A DNA stretch of 64,000 nt from Dichetophora obliterata (lineage: Eukaryota > Arthropoda > Insecta > Diptera > Sciomyzidae), in contig OY986439.1 of NCBI GenBank assembly GCA_963920525.1, positions 50,781,482 to 50,845,481 of the forward strand, read 5' to 3'. Shown here piece after piece: positions 41,039 to 52,139 of this stretch; the stretch's first letter is position 1; every line of letters begins with the position of its first letter. The notes beneath the pieces are model-generated. The model saw nothing but the letters and a program-made list of their open reading frames with translations, was not told the DNA's origin and did no database searches. Made by a program: the position numbers and the translations under genes.

Positions 41039-41135
41039 TACTAAAAATGGTGAAAATTAAAAATGTTTTTCTTCGATTAGCATGAAAATTCGTAAATGGT
41101 AGTAAGGCGGTGGCAGGACAACGTCTGTCGGGGAA

Positions 41136-42405
41136 TATCTTTATACATAAAATTCTTCTGTATATGGCTTTGTCACTGAACTCCTCCTAAACAGCTGGAC
41201 CGATTTTGATGAAATTGGTGTGTGTGTGTGTGTGCGGCTGGGTCTGTAGATGATTTAAATCTAAGGTTTGACCCGGTAGGTTGCTGTTGTTGTTGTGGCA
41301 GTGTTTAAAGGGGTATTTGAGTGTATAACGAGTTGAGAGATTATCATGATTCTTTCACTACATCATTATTTTTTATGCAAACAAAATTAAAAAAATACAA
41401 AATAAATAAACATGAACAAAAAAATCTTAAATTTTTATGATAGTTAGGCTTGATTTTAAATTTTTAAATTTTTACGGTAGAAACTTTAAATAAACTCTAC
41501 ATTTATGCATATCATATGAAAAAACATTAAAATAGCCATTTTTGGTGTTGAATATTTTTTCAACAACAAATATTTTTACCAAAGTTTTTTGCAAAATAAA
41601 GAAATTAGTTAAGGTTGTTTTTGGAAACTTATAAAAATTAGAAGGGAAACGAAAATGAAAAAGATTGAAACACGATTGGATGGACAATTAATCAAAATTT
41701 TTAAAAAAAAATGCAATCCCTTCTAACATGACCGAGTTATTCACTTTCAAAGCCAGCATTTTCATTTTTGATTTATTTTTTTTTTCTATTTCACCAAAAA
41801 AAAAATTAGTACTAAAAGCTTTTTGTGCGTTTCAGCTACGAAAGAGAAGTCCTGAGTTGTGCATGTTTTTATATTTAAAAACTTGGTGTATATGTGATAT
41901 GAGACCAAGTGGTGGTCACTACATACATAAATATTGACGCGCCTATTTTTACCGCCCCTTCTTTACACACAAAATCGATGGTGCAGTGTCTTTTAAGATC
42001 TCAGGAACGATAACATCTTATTTTTTTATTTTTATTTTATTTATTTATTTAATTAAATGTAAGCGCTTGCAAGAATAAACTTATAATTAAGCACCGATTA
42101 CATATATGGCGATAATATCAACACAAAAATGAGACCACTAAAATTACAACATCTGTTATCAAGGTTTATATCTCAAGTAGTAAAAAAAAATAAAGTTGCC
42201 ACACCCCCTTTAACCGCCCACAAAGTAATTGAAATGCTATATTTCAGACGACTTTTTCTGTTTTGGAAAAAAATTTGTAATTTAGTTCGTATGGTTACTC
42301 TCGACAACTCAGCTAAAAATGGGCGTGGTCGAACTTTTACTATGCCTACTAGGGTGGTCCTTATTTTAGAAATGGTTGAGCATCCGATTTTTTGTTCCTT
42401 AGCAT
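41136..42405. repeat. Helitron-like remnants, GT microsatellite and repeat copy
   Basis: Bases 41140-41290 carry ACAGCTGGACCGATTTTGAT and a (GT)n run near 41218-41234, typical of a Helitron 5' region. Bases 41850-42350 are another copy of the GCCACACCCCCTTT repeat (compare 52550-52800), with an AT-rich block at 42015-42060 between its parts. The 69- and 94-codon frames here read through repeats. Bases 41290-41850 contain nothing I recognise. Confidence 0.5.
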
Positions 42406-44034
42406 CTCTGTAGATGGGTTGAGACGATTTTGACAATGCACAAAATATGAAAATTATACACTTTTATGTAAATATTTACACATATTTTAACTCAAGAATA
42501 AAAAAATTCTTCAAAGCAAAAAAAAAAATCTCCCGTGAATTAAAAAAACCACACTCAATTAAAAAATCCCATGAGAACTCCCATTTCCCACGGTAATTAA
42601 TAATAACCACAAATGGGATTTTTCCCGCAAAGATGGCAACAGTGCCGCCAGGTAGAAATTCAAAAAATTATCTACTATATATGAGAAAAAAAAAGATAAA
42701 ACAGCAATTCCACTTTGAACGTACCGGCCTTACGGAATGACCATCTCCGATTTGGGTGAAATTTTGCATGGAGCATCACTGAAAGAAAAAAAAAATTGTA
42801 CTTAAAGGAACAAATGCTGGAAGTATTCTTGGCGGAGTTACAGGGTGCACAAGATTGACAAAAAAATCGGCAAAACGTTGAAAATCAATTTTTACTAGAA
42901 TTCATTTCTCAAGTAAGTCCCTAATTTTTTTTTACAACAACAATAACACGCGCAACAACAATAACATTTCTCAAGTAAGTCCCTAATTTTTTTTACAACA
43001 ACAATAACACGTGCCGCTCGGAGCTTGAAGTTAATACCGAGGCAATGTATCAGAATGAGCATTAGGGCTTATTGAATCACAATTTTTTCGAATTTCACAT
43101 TCTAAGGGGTCTCAAAAGTTGCATGGGGTGGTCAAGATCTTCAAAATAGGTCAAAAAATAGGTAATAAAGGATGTCTTTCCCTCCCGCAATAACAAAGTT
43201 GTTTTTGGGAAAACAGTAAAAAATAACGATCCCAAAATGCTTTGTTTTTTTTAAGAAAAACTACATATGTCTCAAAGCAAAAGTATATATAGACTTTCAC
43301 TAGCAATATTTTGTCAAACGAAATGCCACTTTGGATTTTTATTCACAGTATCCTGTGGGAAGGATATTCGAATCTAAAGTACACTCGAGATAGCACAGTA
43401 TTTAACTACTTTACCGCAAGGGATAGAATCCCCAACCGCGAACAATTAAAAAAAAATATTTTTACATTAAAGTGCGTTTAATTACCTCTCCAACGGTTTT
43501 TGAAACTTAACATTCGCTTTAGAAGTGATTGAGAAATGAATTCTAGTAAAAATTGATTTTCAACGTTTTGCCGATTTTTTTGTCAATCTTGTGCACCCTG
43601 TAACTCCGCCAAGAATACTTCCAGCATTTGTTCCTTTAAGTAAAATTTTTTTTTCTTTCAGTGGTGCTCCATGCAAAATTTCACCCAAATCGGAGATGGT
43701 CATTCCGTAAGGCCGGTACGTTCAAAGTGGAATTGCTGTTTTATCTTTTTTTTTCTCATATATAGTAGATAATTTTTTGAATTTCTACCTGGCGGCACTG
43801 TTGCCATCTTTGCGGGAAAAATTCCATTTGTGGTTATTATTAATTTCCGTGGGAAATGGGAGTTCTCATGGGATTTTTTAATTGAGTGTGGTTTTTTTAA
43901 TTCACGGGAGATTTTTTTTTTTGCTTTGAAGAATTTTTTTATTCTTGAGTTAAAATATGTGTAAATATTTACATAAAAGTGTATAATTTTCATATTTTGT
44001 GCATTGTCAAAATCGTCTCAACCCATCTACAGAG
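42406..44034. mobile_element. 1.6 kb palindromic element with ~500-bp near-perfect arms
   Basis: The left arm (42406-42920) and right arm (43527-44034) are nearly exact reverse complements, from TCTGTAGATGGGTTGAGACG inward through CGGCCTTACGGAATGACCAT to TTGATTTTCAACGTTTTGCC. The 600-bp centre includes a duplicated TTTCTCAAGTAAGTCCCTAA plus ACAACAACAATAACACG motif and a copy of the 1870/20700 foldback unit (43080-43410). No ORF above noise. High arm identity suggests a recent origin or gene conversion. Confidence 0.8.
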
Positions 44035-45341
44035 GTGGACAAAATTATTCACACAGCACCCATTTTTTAATTTAATTTGGTATACATTAAAAATAGATTA
44101 ATGTTTTCGAAAATCTTATTCTAGAAAAAAGTTATGTCTTTATTGTTTATTTAAAAATAACAAAAAGTAAACAGAATTGTTTTCCATTAAATAAAAAATA
44201 ACATTTAACATAAGCATCTTCAGATTTTAAAGGGTCAAAATTATTCACACATTCCACTTTCACCAAAAAATATTAGGTTCAGTAAAATATTAATATATAG
44301 TTGGCATGGCTTCCTGTTTAATAACTTTGTTTAATCTATTTTGAATGGAGTGAGTCATACTTTCATCCAAAATCTTCCATTCCTATTGGAGTACTTGTTT
44401 TAGTTGGGCTTTGCTGGTTATGTTAATTTTAGCTACACGCCCCTCGACTTCATCCCTCAAATTTTCGTTGGGTTCAAGTTTGGTAATTTTGGTGGTGTTG
44501 GAAGAATGCGAAACGATTAATGTATGATTCACACACGCACGTCGTGGTCAGTATGCTTGAGACCATTATCTTGTTGGAAATAAAAGATGTTAACAAGGCT
44601 CAGGTTCCTCGCACATTTTACAAAATTTTCTTTTAAAATATTGAGGTAAGCCGGTTTGTCCATAATACCGTCAATAAGTTCAAGATTCCCCAAACCTGCC
44701 GTTAGCATAAGCCCCTTACCAATGATTCCCCCACCACCATGTTCCACTGTACCAATTGTATTACTTTTTTGAGGTCAGTGTTGGGTTTTCACCAGGCTCG
44801 AATCCTTTCATCTGATTGAAAGAAGTTAAACTTAATCTCGTCGCTAAAGAGTACGTAGCTCCAGATATCAAGTTGCCTATCTTTATATACCTTTGCGAAA
44901 TCCAGTCTCTTTTTCTTATTGGCTTTGCTGATAACAGGTTTTTCCTGCCACTCGCGAACAATAACCGGCACCTTTTTTGGCCCTCTGAACCGTTTTCGGA
45001 TGAATTACTTTATAAATTTCTTCTTGAACTTCTGCTGCAACCAGTGTTGAAATAATTTTTGTTTTTTTTGTTGCTTTTTTACAAAATAAACTCAGTTTAA
45101 GTTTTGAAAAACATGCTTTGTGTGAATAATTTTGTCCCTATTCACGTATGACTTGTTTTACATTTTATTTAATTTTCTTGTACATAAACATGTTTTTGTA
45201 AATATATTATTGTATTTAGATATGTAATGAAACAACAAATTTTTTGTATTAACATAAAATTATAGTAATGTTTAACGATTGGAAGATACAAAGTGGGAAA
45301 TTTTATCATGGAATATGTGTGAATAATTTTGTCCGCCTCTG
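44030..45341 (-). mobile_element. Tc1-like transposon, copy 1
   Basis: Termini CAGAGGTGGACAAAATTATT and the inverse (AATAATTTTGTCCGCCTCTG) are flanked by TA at 44028-44029 and 45342-45343. A second pair of the GTGTGAATAATTTTGTCC motif lies internally near 45118. A decayed Tc1 transposase is on the minus strand. A shorter relative is at 61243-62291. Confidence 0.88.
44529..45010 (-). pseudogene. Tc1-like transposase, C-terminal half, frameshifted
   Basis: On the minus strand, KKKRLDFAKVYKDRQLDIW and VLFSDEIKFNFF (44950-44800) hold the first catalytic Asp of the Tc1 DDE triad (SDE). Then MEHGGGGIIGKGLMLTAGLG, NLELIDGIMDK, AYLNILKENF and YFQQDNGLKHT (44747-44560) hold the second (QDN; the usual DP after it is altered). 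The third acidic residue would lie past 44529, where the frame is lost. The N-terminal paired-like DNA-binding domain is also absent or unrecognisable. Inactive. Confidence 0.85.
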
Positions 45342-45343
45342 TA

Positions 45344-45790
45344 TATGTTACTTTGATTTGGTGGGAAGTTCTTTCACTCTTTAAGCAAGCATTGGGAAAA
45401 TATGTTTCAGTGAATTTTATTCTTTTTTTATCAATATGCAAAATTGATATATCTTAAAATTGATTTGTGATTGGCCCTTAGTACGAGTTGCTTTTGACGT
45501 AATCTTCACTGGTTATCGAACAACGAGTATCGAACGTCAAACCCTGTCGAAATATTCGTTGTTCATCGAATTCTCAGTCGAATAGAAGTTTGCTTTTGAT
45601 GCGGTGCGTGCTGAGCAATAATTGTTAAAAAGATAACAATTGTGATTGTGTTTTGCTTTTTAAAGACTAGAAACTATATTGAACAAATATTTTTAATTGA
45701 ATATTATTACTAAAAGACTAATTAAAACACAGACGACGAAATATACTAGTTGTTTTTTTGAATTTTTTGTTTTATTTTTGACAATTTGTT
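45344..45790. other. Spacer with no recognised feature
   Basis: AT-rich. A short stretch at 45490-45600 has repeated TATCGAA/ATTCG words (GGTTATCGAACAACGAGTAT, TATTCGTTGTTCATCGAATT) that could form a weak hairpin. No gene is recognised. Confidence 0.3.
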
Positions 45791-46220
45791 ATGTCAGTTT
45801 TATTAACTGTGGTAAGTTTTAATAGAAGAAAGATTTTTAACTGGTATGCCAAGCCAACAGCCTCAGGAAGAATGATGAATTTCTTATCCACGCAACCAAC
45901 TTCACAAAAATTTAACATGGCAAATAATTTCATCAGTAAAGTACTCGCTCTTAGCGATACTCAATATAAAAATAGTAACATAAACAAAATAAGAACTATA
46001 CTCAAATCTTACAATTTCCCAACCAAAGTAATCAGCAATCTAATAAACAAAAATTTAAACCAAGACTATAATAAAAATAATAAACAAATTTTGGAACAAT
46101 CTGGCAACCCTATCAAATTTTTCGGCATAACGTATATTCCTAACTTAACGAACAGCAAGAACCTGCACAAAACAATAAAACAAAAAGACATAAAATTCGC
46201 TCACAAGCCGAACAAAACTC
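45791..46220 (+). pseudogene. Penelope-like RT C-terminal segment
   Basis: An open stretch gives FNRRKIFNWYAKPTASGRMM, FLSTQPTSQKFNMANNFISK, NINKIRTILKSYNFP and FFGITYIPNLT, then AHKPNKTLHN where the insert breaks in. The NWYxKPTASGRxLNF block and the later TYIPNLT...HKPxKTL block mark the region between RT thumb and the endonuclease linker of Penelope-like elements. It is in one frame and could have been readable before the insertion. The upstream palm (YADD) is missing. Confidence 0.75.
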
Positions 46221-47216
46221 TTCACAACCAGTGTGACCAGAAGATTTTTAAAAAAATATGCTTTGTGTTAAAAAAATAATATGCTAAATATTCCACTTTG
46301 AATTTTTATATTCCACAAAAATATTCCACTTTCAATTTCAAAGATATATATCTAAATATGCATATAAAAGCAGCACAGAAGCAAGCTTAAAAACATTTAT
46401 TTGATTACTATCACACTTAAATTTATAAAATATAAGTTAATGTTAAATAAATTATAATGATAAGACGTAAACAAAGCATATATCAGTTGATTTGTACTTT
46501 ACAAAAGTCTTTTCAAGAATTATATTCTCTTAAAAATAGTCAAATATTTTTCTCACAGAGAAAACTTAATTTTTAAGTCAGAAACATATAGGTGTATTAC
46601 ATATTGTCACCTAAAATATAAAAACCCCAACAAAATTTTTAATTTTTTGTAGGAGAAGCCAAAAACGTTTTTAAATGGGACATATTTTAGATTTAAAAGC
46701 CGTTTTTTGGTCAAATACCTAAAAATAACTACTTAATAAACGAAATTATGAAGAAATTATCACTTTACAATCTACTATATGTGCTATTTTAAAACGTTTT
46801 TGACTTCTCCTATAAAAAATTATGAACGTTATTATGGTTTTTTGAATATTAAGTAACGATATAAAATATACAAAATTAAAATTCAGGCACATCTTCGAGA
46901 TTAATACTTAAATTGTTGCTTGTATTATTATCATAGAAGTTCGCATTTCTAAATTTTTTTTATTAAGCTATCTGGTATTTAATAGGTATTGCAACACTTT
47001 TTTTAAACATGTAGCCATATTTTTACATTCAACAAATTATTTAAGAGTTTTTATTGCATTCTATTTCAATTTTTCGTTTTAATAAGATTCATACAACTAA
47101 AAAATTGATAAATCTTCTTCAGATTCCCAACTTTGATCAAGAACTTTTTTCTAATTTGTTGCTTTGAATCCAGTTTCAAAAATATTTCAAAGAAATAAAT
47201 ATAGTTTGCAATAATA

Positions 47217-47685
47217 GGGATATTCACGATGTGGTGCATTTGTGATAAATTTTTGCAAAATTTACAATACTTACAACTTTGTGAACGAACCTTCAGTAAA
47301 GTACATATTGTATTTTTAAAATCAGCTGATTTTGGTAAGAAATTCTGTTTGGAAATATTAATTTAAATCATCATTTAACTAAAGGAAATCATACAAAAAT
47401 TGAAATGAAAGAATAAATTATATTAATTTTTATTAAATAAACTCGCAGCGTAGCCGGCCGGTAGCTTGCTATATGCTGAGTAGTAATGCTTGTACAATCA
47501 TCTGATCTAATACGCAACGAAATTTACACAGAATACAATAGTGTTCCATCGTTGCATTTTTTCCACAGGGTTGTATTTTGAAAACTGTGCATTTTGTTTT
47601 TGTTATATTACAAAATTTACTGCAAATATAAAATTTATCAAAAATACACAATACAAAGGGAAATACAACACATCGTGAATACCCC
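47217..47685. mobile_element. MITE with TIR GGG(G)TATTCACGATGTG
   Basis: The left end GGGATATTCACGATGTGGTG and right end ACACATCGTGAATACCCC are inverted, and the match continues inward (TTTGTGATAAATTTTTGCA against a mirrored version near 47620). It is nested in the 5.2 kb insertion. The minus-strand frame at 47469-47651 is repeat read-through. Confidence 0.65.
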
Positions 47686-48579
47686 TTATGTTGTCTTAAG
47701 TATATTACTTACTGCTGTAACATAATCCATAAAAAATCCAACCAAACAAACATATAAGCAAATTTACTTCATTTTTTAAGCTGCGTGAAGTTATTAAATG
47801 AATTGCAATAAAATTGACAATGAAGAAGTTAACCACAAAACGAATTCCTTATATTGCGTTTCACAAGGTGGTTCAGAGCAGAGAACAGCTTGAGTGCATT
47901 CAAATGGCGTTTCGATTGTTTCGTCAATAAACGAGCACCGAATGTGCTTCCTGCATTTAAATTAATGCGCAAATGCATGTACCAATCGCTGTTGATACGA
48001 ATGCTTAGAGTGTGAGCGCTAGCGATTACGAACGTCTGCGACACAAGAATGTCAAACAAGGCAAGACATGAGGAACAATCGCCAAAAGCAAGGAAAATCT
48101 ATGCTTTTATGCTCATTCGCACAAAGGAAAAATATTAGTTGCAGTGTTGCATTTTTTTTATTCTGCTAATGTTGTTACCAGACACAAAAAATTGCAATAT
48201 TATAAAATAAGATTTTAATTAGAGTTATTGCACAAGTTGGCGAAAAAATATGTCAACAATCAACTTCTGTGCTAATTCGACTGCGAGGATAGCAAGATTC
48301 GAATACGATTAATATGAAAATTACTTTTATTAATATAGCCAATGGTATAAAAAAATTTGTTTGAAGCCATGACATTTGATTGGAAAGAGATATTGGGGTT
48401 ATTTTTTCATGTAAATTATTTTTAAGACATTAAATATAAAAATAACATTTTGGTATAAATTTTGCCCAAAAAAATCAGTTTAACAATTTTTGCCAAAACT
48501 GGAAGATTTTTTGCAAAAGAATGCATATAAAGAATGTCATATAAAAGGTAGTCAGGAATTTTATATAATAGTACCCCAA

Positions 48580-49350
48580 ATATTTCGGCTGTAGCGATAG
48601 CCATCCGTGAGCTGGAATGGTTTAAAATCACCTCTAAAAATCAAATTTTTTGTAATAATATTGGCTGGTGTGGTAGTTTCAAAAATATAAACGGTAAGAA
48701 ATAATAGTTATGAAAAAGTTCTTCCAATCAGCATCAACAAGCATTCTGTTTTTGCATTCAGATTAATGAAAATGATGTTTTCCGTGCATTTATTAATTAT
48801 TTAATTACTTATTAATTATTTTTAATTACATATAAAAAAACATAATTATTTCAAATGCTATTTTCATTTTCAAGATATCGTTGGGAAGGTTTTGAGTGGC
48901 TGCAATTGATGACAATTGATTAGTTTAAGTTGATTCCTGGTCAGAATTCCATGTATTGATATATATTAAAGCTAAAATATAAATTATAAAATAAGCACAT
49001 ACTGAAAAATATTGTAAGAAATTACAAAACAAAATACAACTTATGAAGATATTTTCATTTTAAAAGTTTTGTATAAATCACATGAATTAAATTGCAAGCT
49101 TTAGATCAAGTAAGTTATGCATTAATATTTTGAAATAAAATATATCAAAAATATGAATGAAAAAAAGCATTATCTTTTATCCGATTGCATATATTTCAAT
49201 TGTTGATGCAGATAGGATGAGTTTTTTCCGCCATATAATTTCTGGCAGTTTATTTCTTAAAACTATTACACCAACCAATATTTTGACAAAAAACGTTATT
49301 TTTAGAGGCTATTTCAAACCATTCCATCACACGAGTGACTATCACTAGAA
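48580..49350. repeat. Imperfect inverted repeat inside the 5.2 kb insertion
   Basis: The left arm around 48600-48690 (GAGCTGGAATGGTTTAAAAT, ATAATATTGGCTGGTGTGGT) is mirrored by 49235-49340 (ATTACACCAACCAATATTTT, TTTCAAACCATTCCATCACA). The arms differ at many positions. Frames at 48422-48631 and 49157-49348 lie on these arms and are mutually related for that reason; I do not call them genes. Confidence 0.55.
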
Positions 49351-50190
49351 TCGAAATATTTGAGTAATCTTCATAAATGCTATTGCAACCAAAGATTATT
49401 TTGAAGAACTGACACAAACAACTTAACTTTCAGCCTTTAATATTCATCGCACAAAGATAAAATATATAATAAAATATAATGAGTTATGTGGCGAATGAAA
49501 CGAATATTTTATTAAATATTCTTATAAAATATTTAATATAATTTTTTTTTACAAGATATTTATATTGTATCTAAAATGTTGTTTTATTATTTCTTAATAT
49601 GTACTAAAAAATATTTTTATTATAGAAACAATAAAACAGTTGCATATCATAGAAAAAAATATATTAATAACCAGGGCTCGTACTTTTATGACCTAAAAAC
49701 TGACATAAGTGACATAAAAAACGCAAACAATTACATAAAAAAATGAAGAAAAAAAGCCTTAAAATAAAACATTACTAAACATGTACTGCTGTAAGAAACT
49801 TAAGTAAGTGTGCAGAATAAAGTTTCTATTAGTTTAAGGACGGTGATGTGAAAAATCTGACTAAACTAACGTGTACGTGTGATTCCACAAGTAGTGTGGA
49901 TTACACCTAGTAGCACTACATTCAAAATTATTCTTAGCATAGAATTAGTGAATGAAATTAATAAAAAACTATTTATAACTAAAAAAAAGGTTTAACTAAT
50001 TTCGAATTTAAAAATTTTTAAGATTTATACACTTGAGTAGTTATAATTGGAACTTTCATTTACGGATGTTTTTATAGGTTAGTAATCAAGGGTTAAGCAA
50101 ACTCTTTTATATATTAAACTAATTTTTGTTTTCAGTTTTACTATAACTTTTATTAAACATAACCGATTTTAATTTAAATGTAACATAATT

Positions 50191-50560
50191 TTAAATTGTC
50201 CATATTCGCTGCTTTTGATAAATATCACAGACATCTATAATTTTGTTCATATCATATTCTATGCCTTTCTTGGACTTTTCTAAACATATTCTGGCACCAA
50301 GTTCTTGTAGAAATTGCGCAGTTCTTACACCCGAAATTAGAGGTATTTCATTAAATGAATCAAAATTAAAGACTAAAGTGTTTTTATCAGTTCGACTACA
50401 CCACATAACCTAAAATTTTAGCCATTCTTTGACAAGTTAACAGTTGTACAAAATTTGTTTTATTAATAAATACCTGCTCGTTTTAAAAAACTCCATACAT
50501 TTGGGTTGAATACACATTTTTCTGGGCTTTTTCTATAAAATTGTTTAATAAAACTTTGCA
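50191..50560 (-). pseudogene. Unrecognised coding-like segment in the 5.2 kb insertion
   Basis: The minus strand has a 71-codon stretch (50406-50191) with balanced composition for this AT-rich region: NFDSFNEIPLISGVRTAQFL, QELGARICLEKSKKG and MNKIIDVCDIYQKQ. Upstream, 50570-50470 reads KRRVLQSFIKQFYRK and CVFNPNVWSFLKRAG in another frame, with a possible short intron (GTATTTATT to TTTTAG) between them, although the phases do not match exactly. I recognise no family. It may be a remnant of the transposase that belonged to the surrounding element. Confidence 0.35.
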
Positions 50561-51444
50561 GCACACGTCGCTTCTTTACAACAGTTGCCAGAAGGATCTC
50601 TTTCTAGCTTACACAACTTAGCTCAGCTCGTGACATTTGCTAAACCTGCACTTTCTCACATTCATAAAAAAAAACAAATTAATGACAAGTTTGTGTTGGT
50701 TTTCATCAAACATTTTTTAATTGTGTTGGAGCTTTGGTAACGCTTGTCTTGAAGGGATAAAGAATGTTCATTGAAAGCAAAACATTGCTGTTATTTAACC
50801 GACAAACTTTCAATAATAGTTTGTTTACTAATTTAGGTCGCTTTCAAGATTAACTTTCATGTAAATTTTAGCTCAGGTTACTTTAAAAATGTACTGTCAT
50901 AAAACTTGCTACTGATTGCTCCACAGTAGAGAAAAGAAAACAATAAACTAAAAGGAACAAACAGCACAAAGAAGAACGCGCTGCTAGAGAAGGTCAGAGA
51001 AGTATGGAAACAACAAAAATTAATGCAGCAGCTGACACTCGAGCTTTAAGCGAAGCATCCGAATGATCTCGTGGTCTGGAGGCTGCCTTTGCATCAATTC
51101 GCAATCGTGACAAAGTGTGCTTTGCAGCAATCGTTGTTTACGAACTCGAGCGGTATATATGCATTTTTTTCTTGTGTGCGATTACGGCTGACGACGATTG
51201 TTACTCGAGTGGCAAAAACTGACGAATGGTCTCATGCAAATCTCTGGTTCAGAGATGAAAAAATATAAAATATCGATAGCCACAAATAACCATTTAGTAT
51301 TCAAATAGACATTTTTTATTAGAATTTTTGTTAATTTCCACTTTTTATGCTGCATATTTTTATATATAAAAAAAATGTGCTTCCCGAAGGTAAAATATGC
51401 CAAAGTGGAATATAATATTCCACTCTGGTCACACTGTTCACAAC

Positions 51445-51833
51445 ATATTTACTAACACGAAGTCACGAATAGACAAAGAACAACAACATAATGTCTTTAT
51501 GAAATAAAATGCAATGGAAAAGAGGGAGAAAAATGCGATCTCGTATACATTGGAACGACAAAAAGATCACTTGGGGTAAGAATCAACGAACACAAAGCAG
51601 ATATTAGGAGAGAAAAACAGACAACAGGATTATCACAACACTTTATGGAAAGTGAACACCAAGCAGATTTTGACAAAGTTAAAATTGTAGACAGAGAACA
51701 AAGAGAAACAAGACGCTACATATTGGAAAGTTTACGAATACAAGAAAAGTCAACAAAAACAAGGAACCATCAAGAAGACAAAGACAACATCTGTTCCAGC
51801 TACATGGTTATTTTAGAACAAAATCAGCTGTAA
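51445..51833 (+). pseudogene. Penelope-like GIY-YIG endonuclease region
   Basis: After a damaged start (a stop near 51505), frames give CDLVYIGTTKRSLGVRINEH (about 51535-51595), then KADIRREKQTTGLSQHF, SEHQADFDKVKIVDREQRET and RRYILESLRIQEK. The YIG of a GIY-YIG nuclease, the conserved Arg of RSLxxRxxEH, and the downstream Glu within RRxxLESLRIQ are all recognisable, matching Penelope-like element endonucleases. The first GIY-like strand is broken by frameshifts, so the enzyme is inactive as read. Confidence 0.75.
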
Positions 51834-52040
51834 TATATGTTTATTTTATTGCTTAGTAACCCTCCTAATAGTTCAGTTTAATTGTTTGTGCCAAATGTTT
51901 GAATTAAGTTCGATTTGTTATGTGTCATATTACTAAAATAATGCTAAATTAAATGTGAGTTTCTTGTTAAATATTTAATTGTTAGAAAAATTGAAAATAT
52001 ACTATGTATTCTTGTGTTTACAGTATTTAATAAAATATAT

Positions 52041-52085
52041 AATCCCCTGAAGAAGAAGGAAAGAAACCTTCGAAACGTTGGGAAA
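52041..52085 (+). other. CTGAAGA...GAAAC hairpin near the Penelope 3' end (hammerhead-like)
   Basis: CTGAAGA (52047-52053) is followed by a GAAGG...CCTTC hairpin and then GAAAC (52072-52076). This is the order of the conserved core of hammerhead ribozymes (CUGANGA, stem II, GAAA), although one extra A precedes the stem. Penelope-like elements of many eukaryotes are reported to carry hammerhead motifs. I could not find matching helices I and III, so this is only a candidate. Confidence 0.35.
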
Positions 52086-52139
52086 ATTAAATATTATTAA
52101 AGTTTTTAAATTTAATGAATATTTAAAAAAATCAAATTG

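Larger units (their letters stand above)
38524..41135 (+). repeat. Helitron-like repeat copy, interrupted by the Tigger element
   Basis: Bases 38550-38730 (GCCACATCCTCTTTTACCGC, ATGCTATATTTTGGACGG) continue at 41039-41135 (CTAAAAATGGTGAAAATT, AGTAAGGCGGTGGCAGGACA, ACGTCTGTCGGGG). Related copies lie at 41850-42350, 52550-53000 and 60950-61023. The GGACAACGTCTGTCGGG end resembles the 3' hairpin region of insect Helitrons. Confidence 0.55.
46229..51436. mobile_element. 5.2 kb hAT-like insertion, TIR CAGTGTGACCAGA, 8-bp TSD
   Basis: Termini CAGTGTGACCAGA (46229) and TCTGGTCACACTG (to 51436) are perfect 12-13 bp inverted repeats, and TTCACAAC is directly repeated on both sides (46221-46228, 51437-51444). 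CAG...CTG ends with an 8-bp duplication fit the hAT superfamily. Subterminal ATTCCACTTT/AAAGTGGAAT words occur near each end. I could not recognise a transposase inside; the interior holds smaller nested repeats and unassigned frames. Base composition is very AT-rich. Confidence 0.8.
45791..52095 (+). mobile_element. Penelope-like retroelement, 5'-truncated and split by a 5.2 kb insert
   Basis: The left piece (45791-46228) and right piece (51437-52095) belong to one Penelope-like element: the end of the reverse transcriptase region, then a GIY-YIG endonuclease region. They are separated by the transposon at 46229-51436, whose 8-bp duplication (TTCACAAC) shows the two pieces were once continuous. 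The 3' end carries CCCCTGAAGAAG...CCTTCGAAACG, a motif common near Penelope ends. The RT catalytic core is absent. Confidence 0.75.

Noticed and set aside
45791..46279. A new host protein of 162 aa
   Set aside because: It matches the C-terminal RT region of Penelope-like elements and its last ~17 codons read into the inserted transposon.
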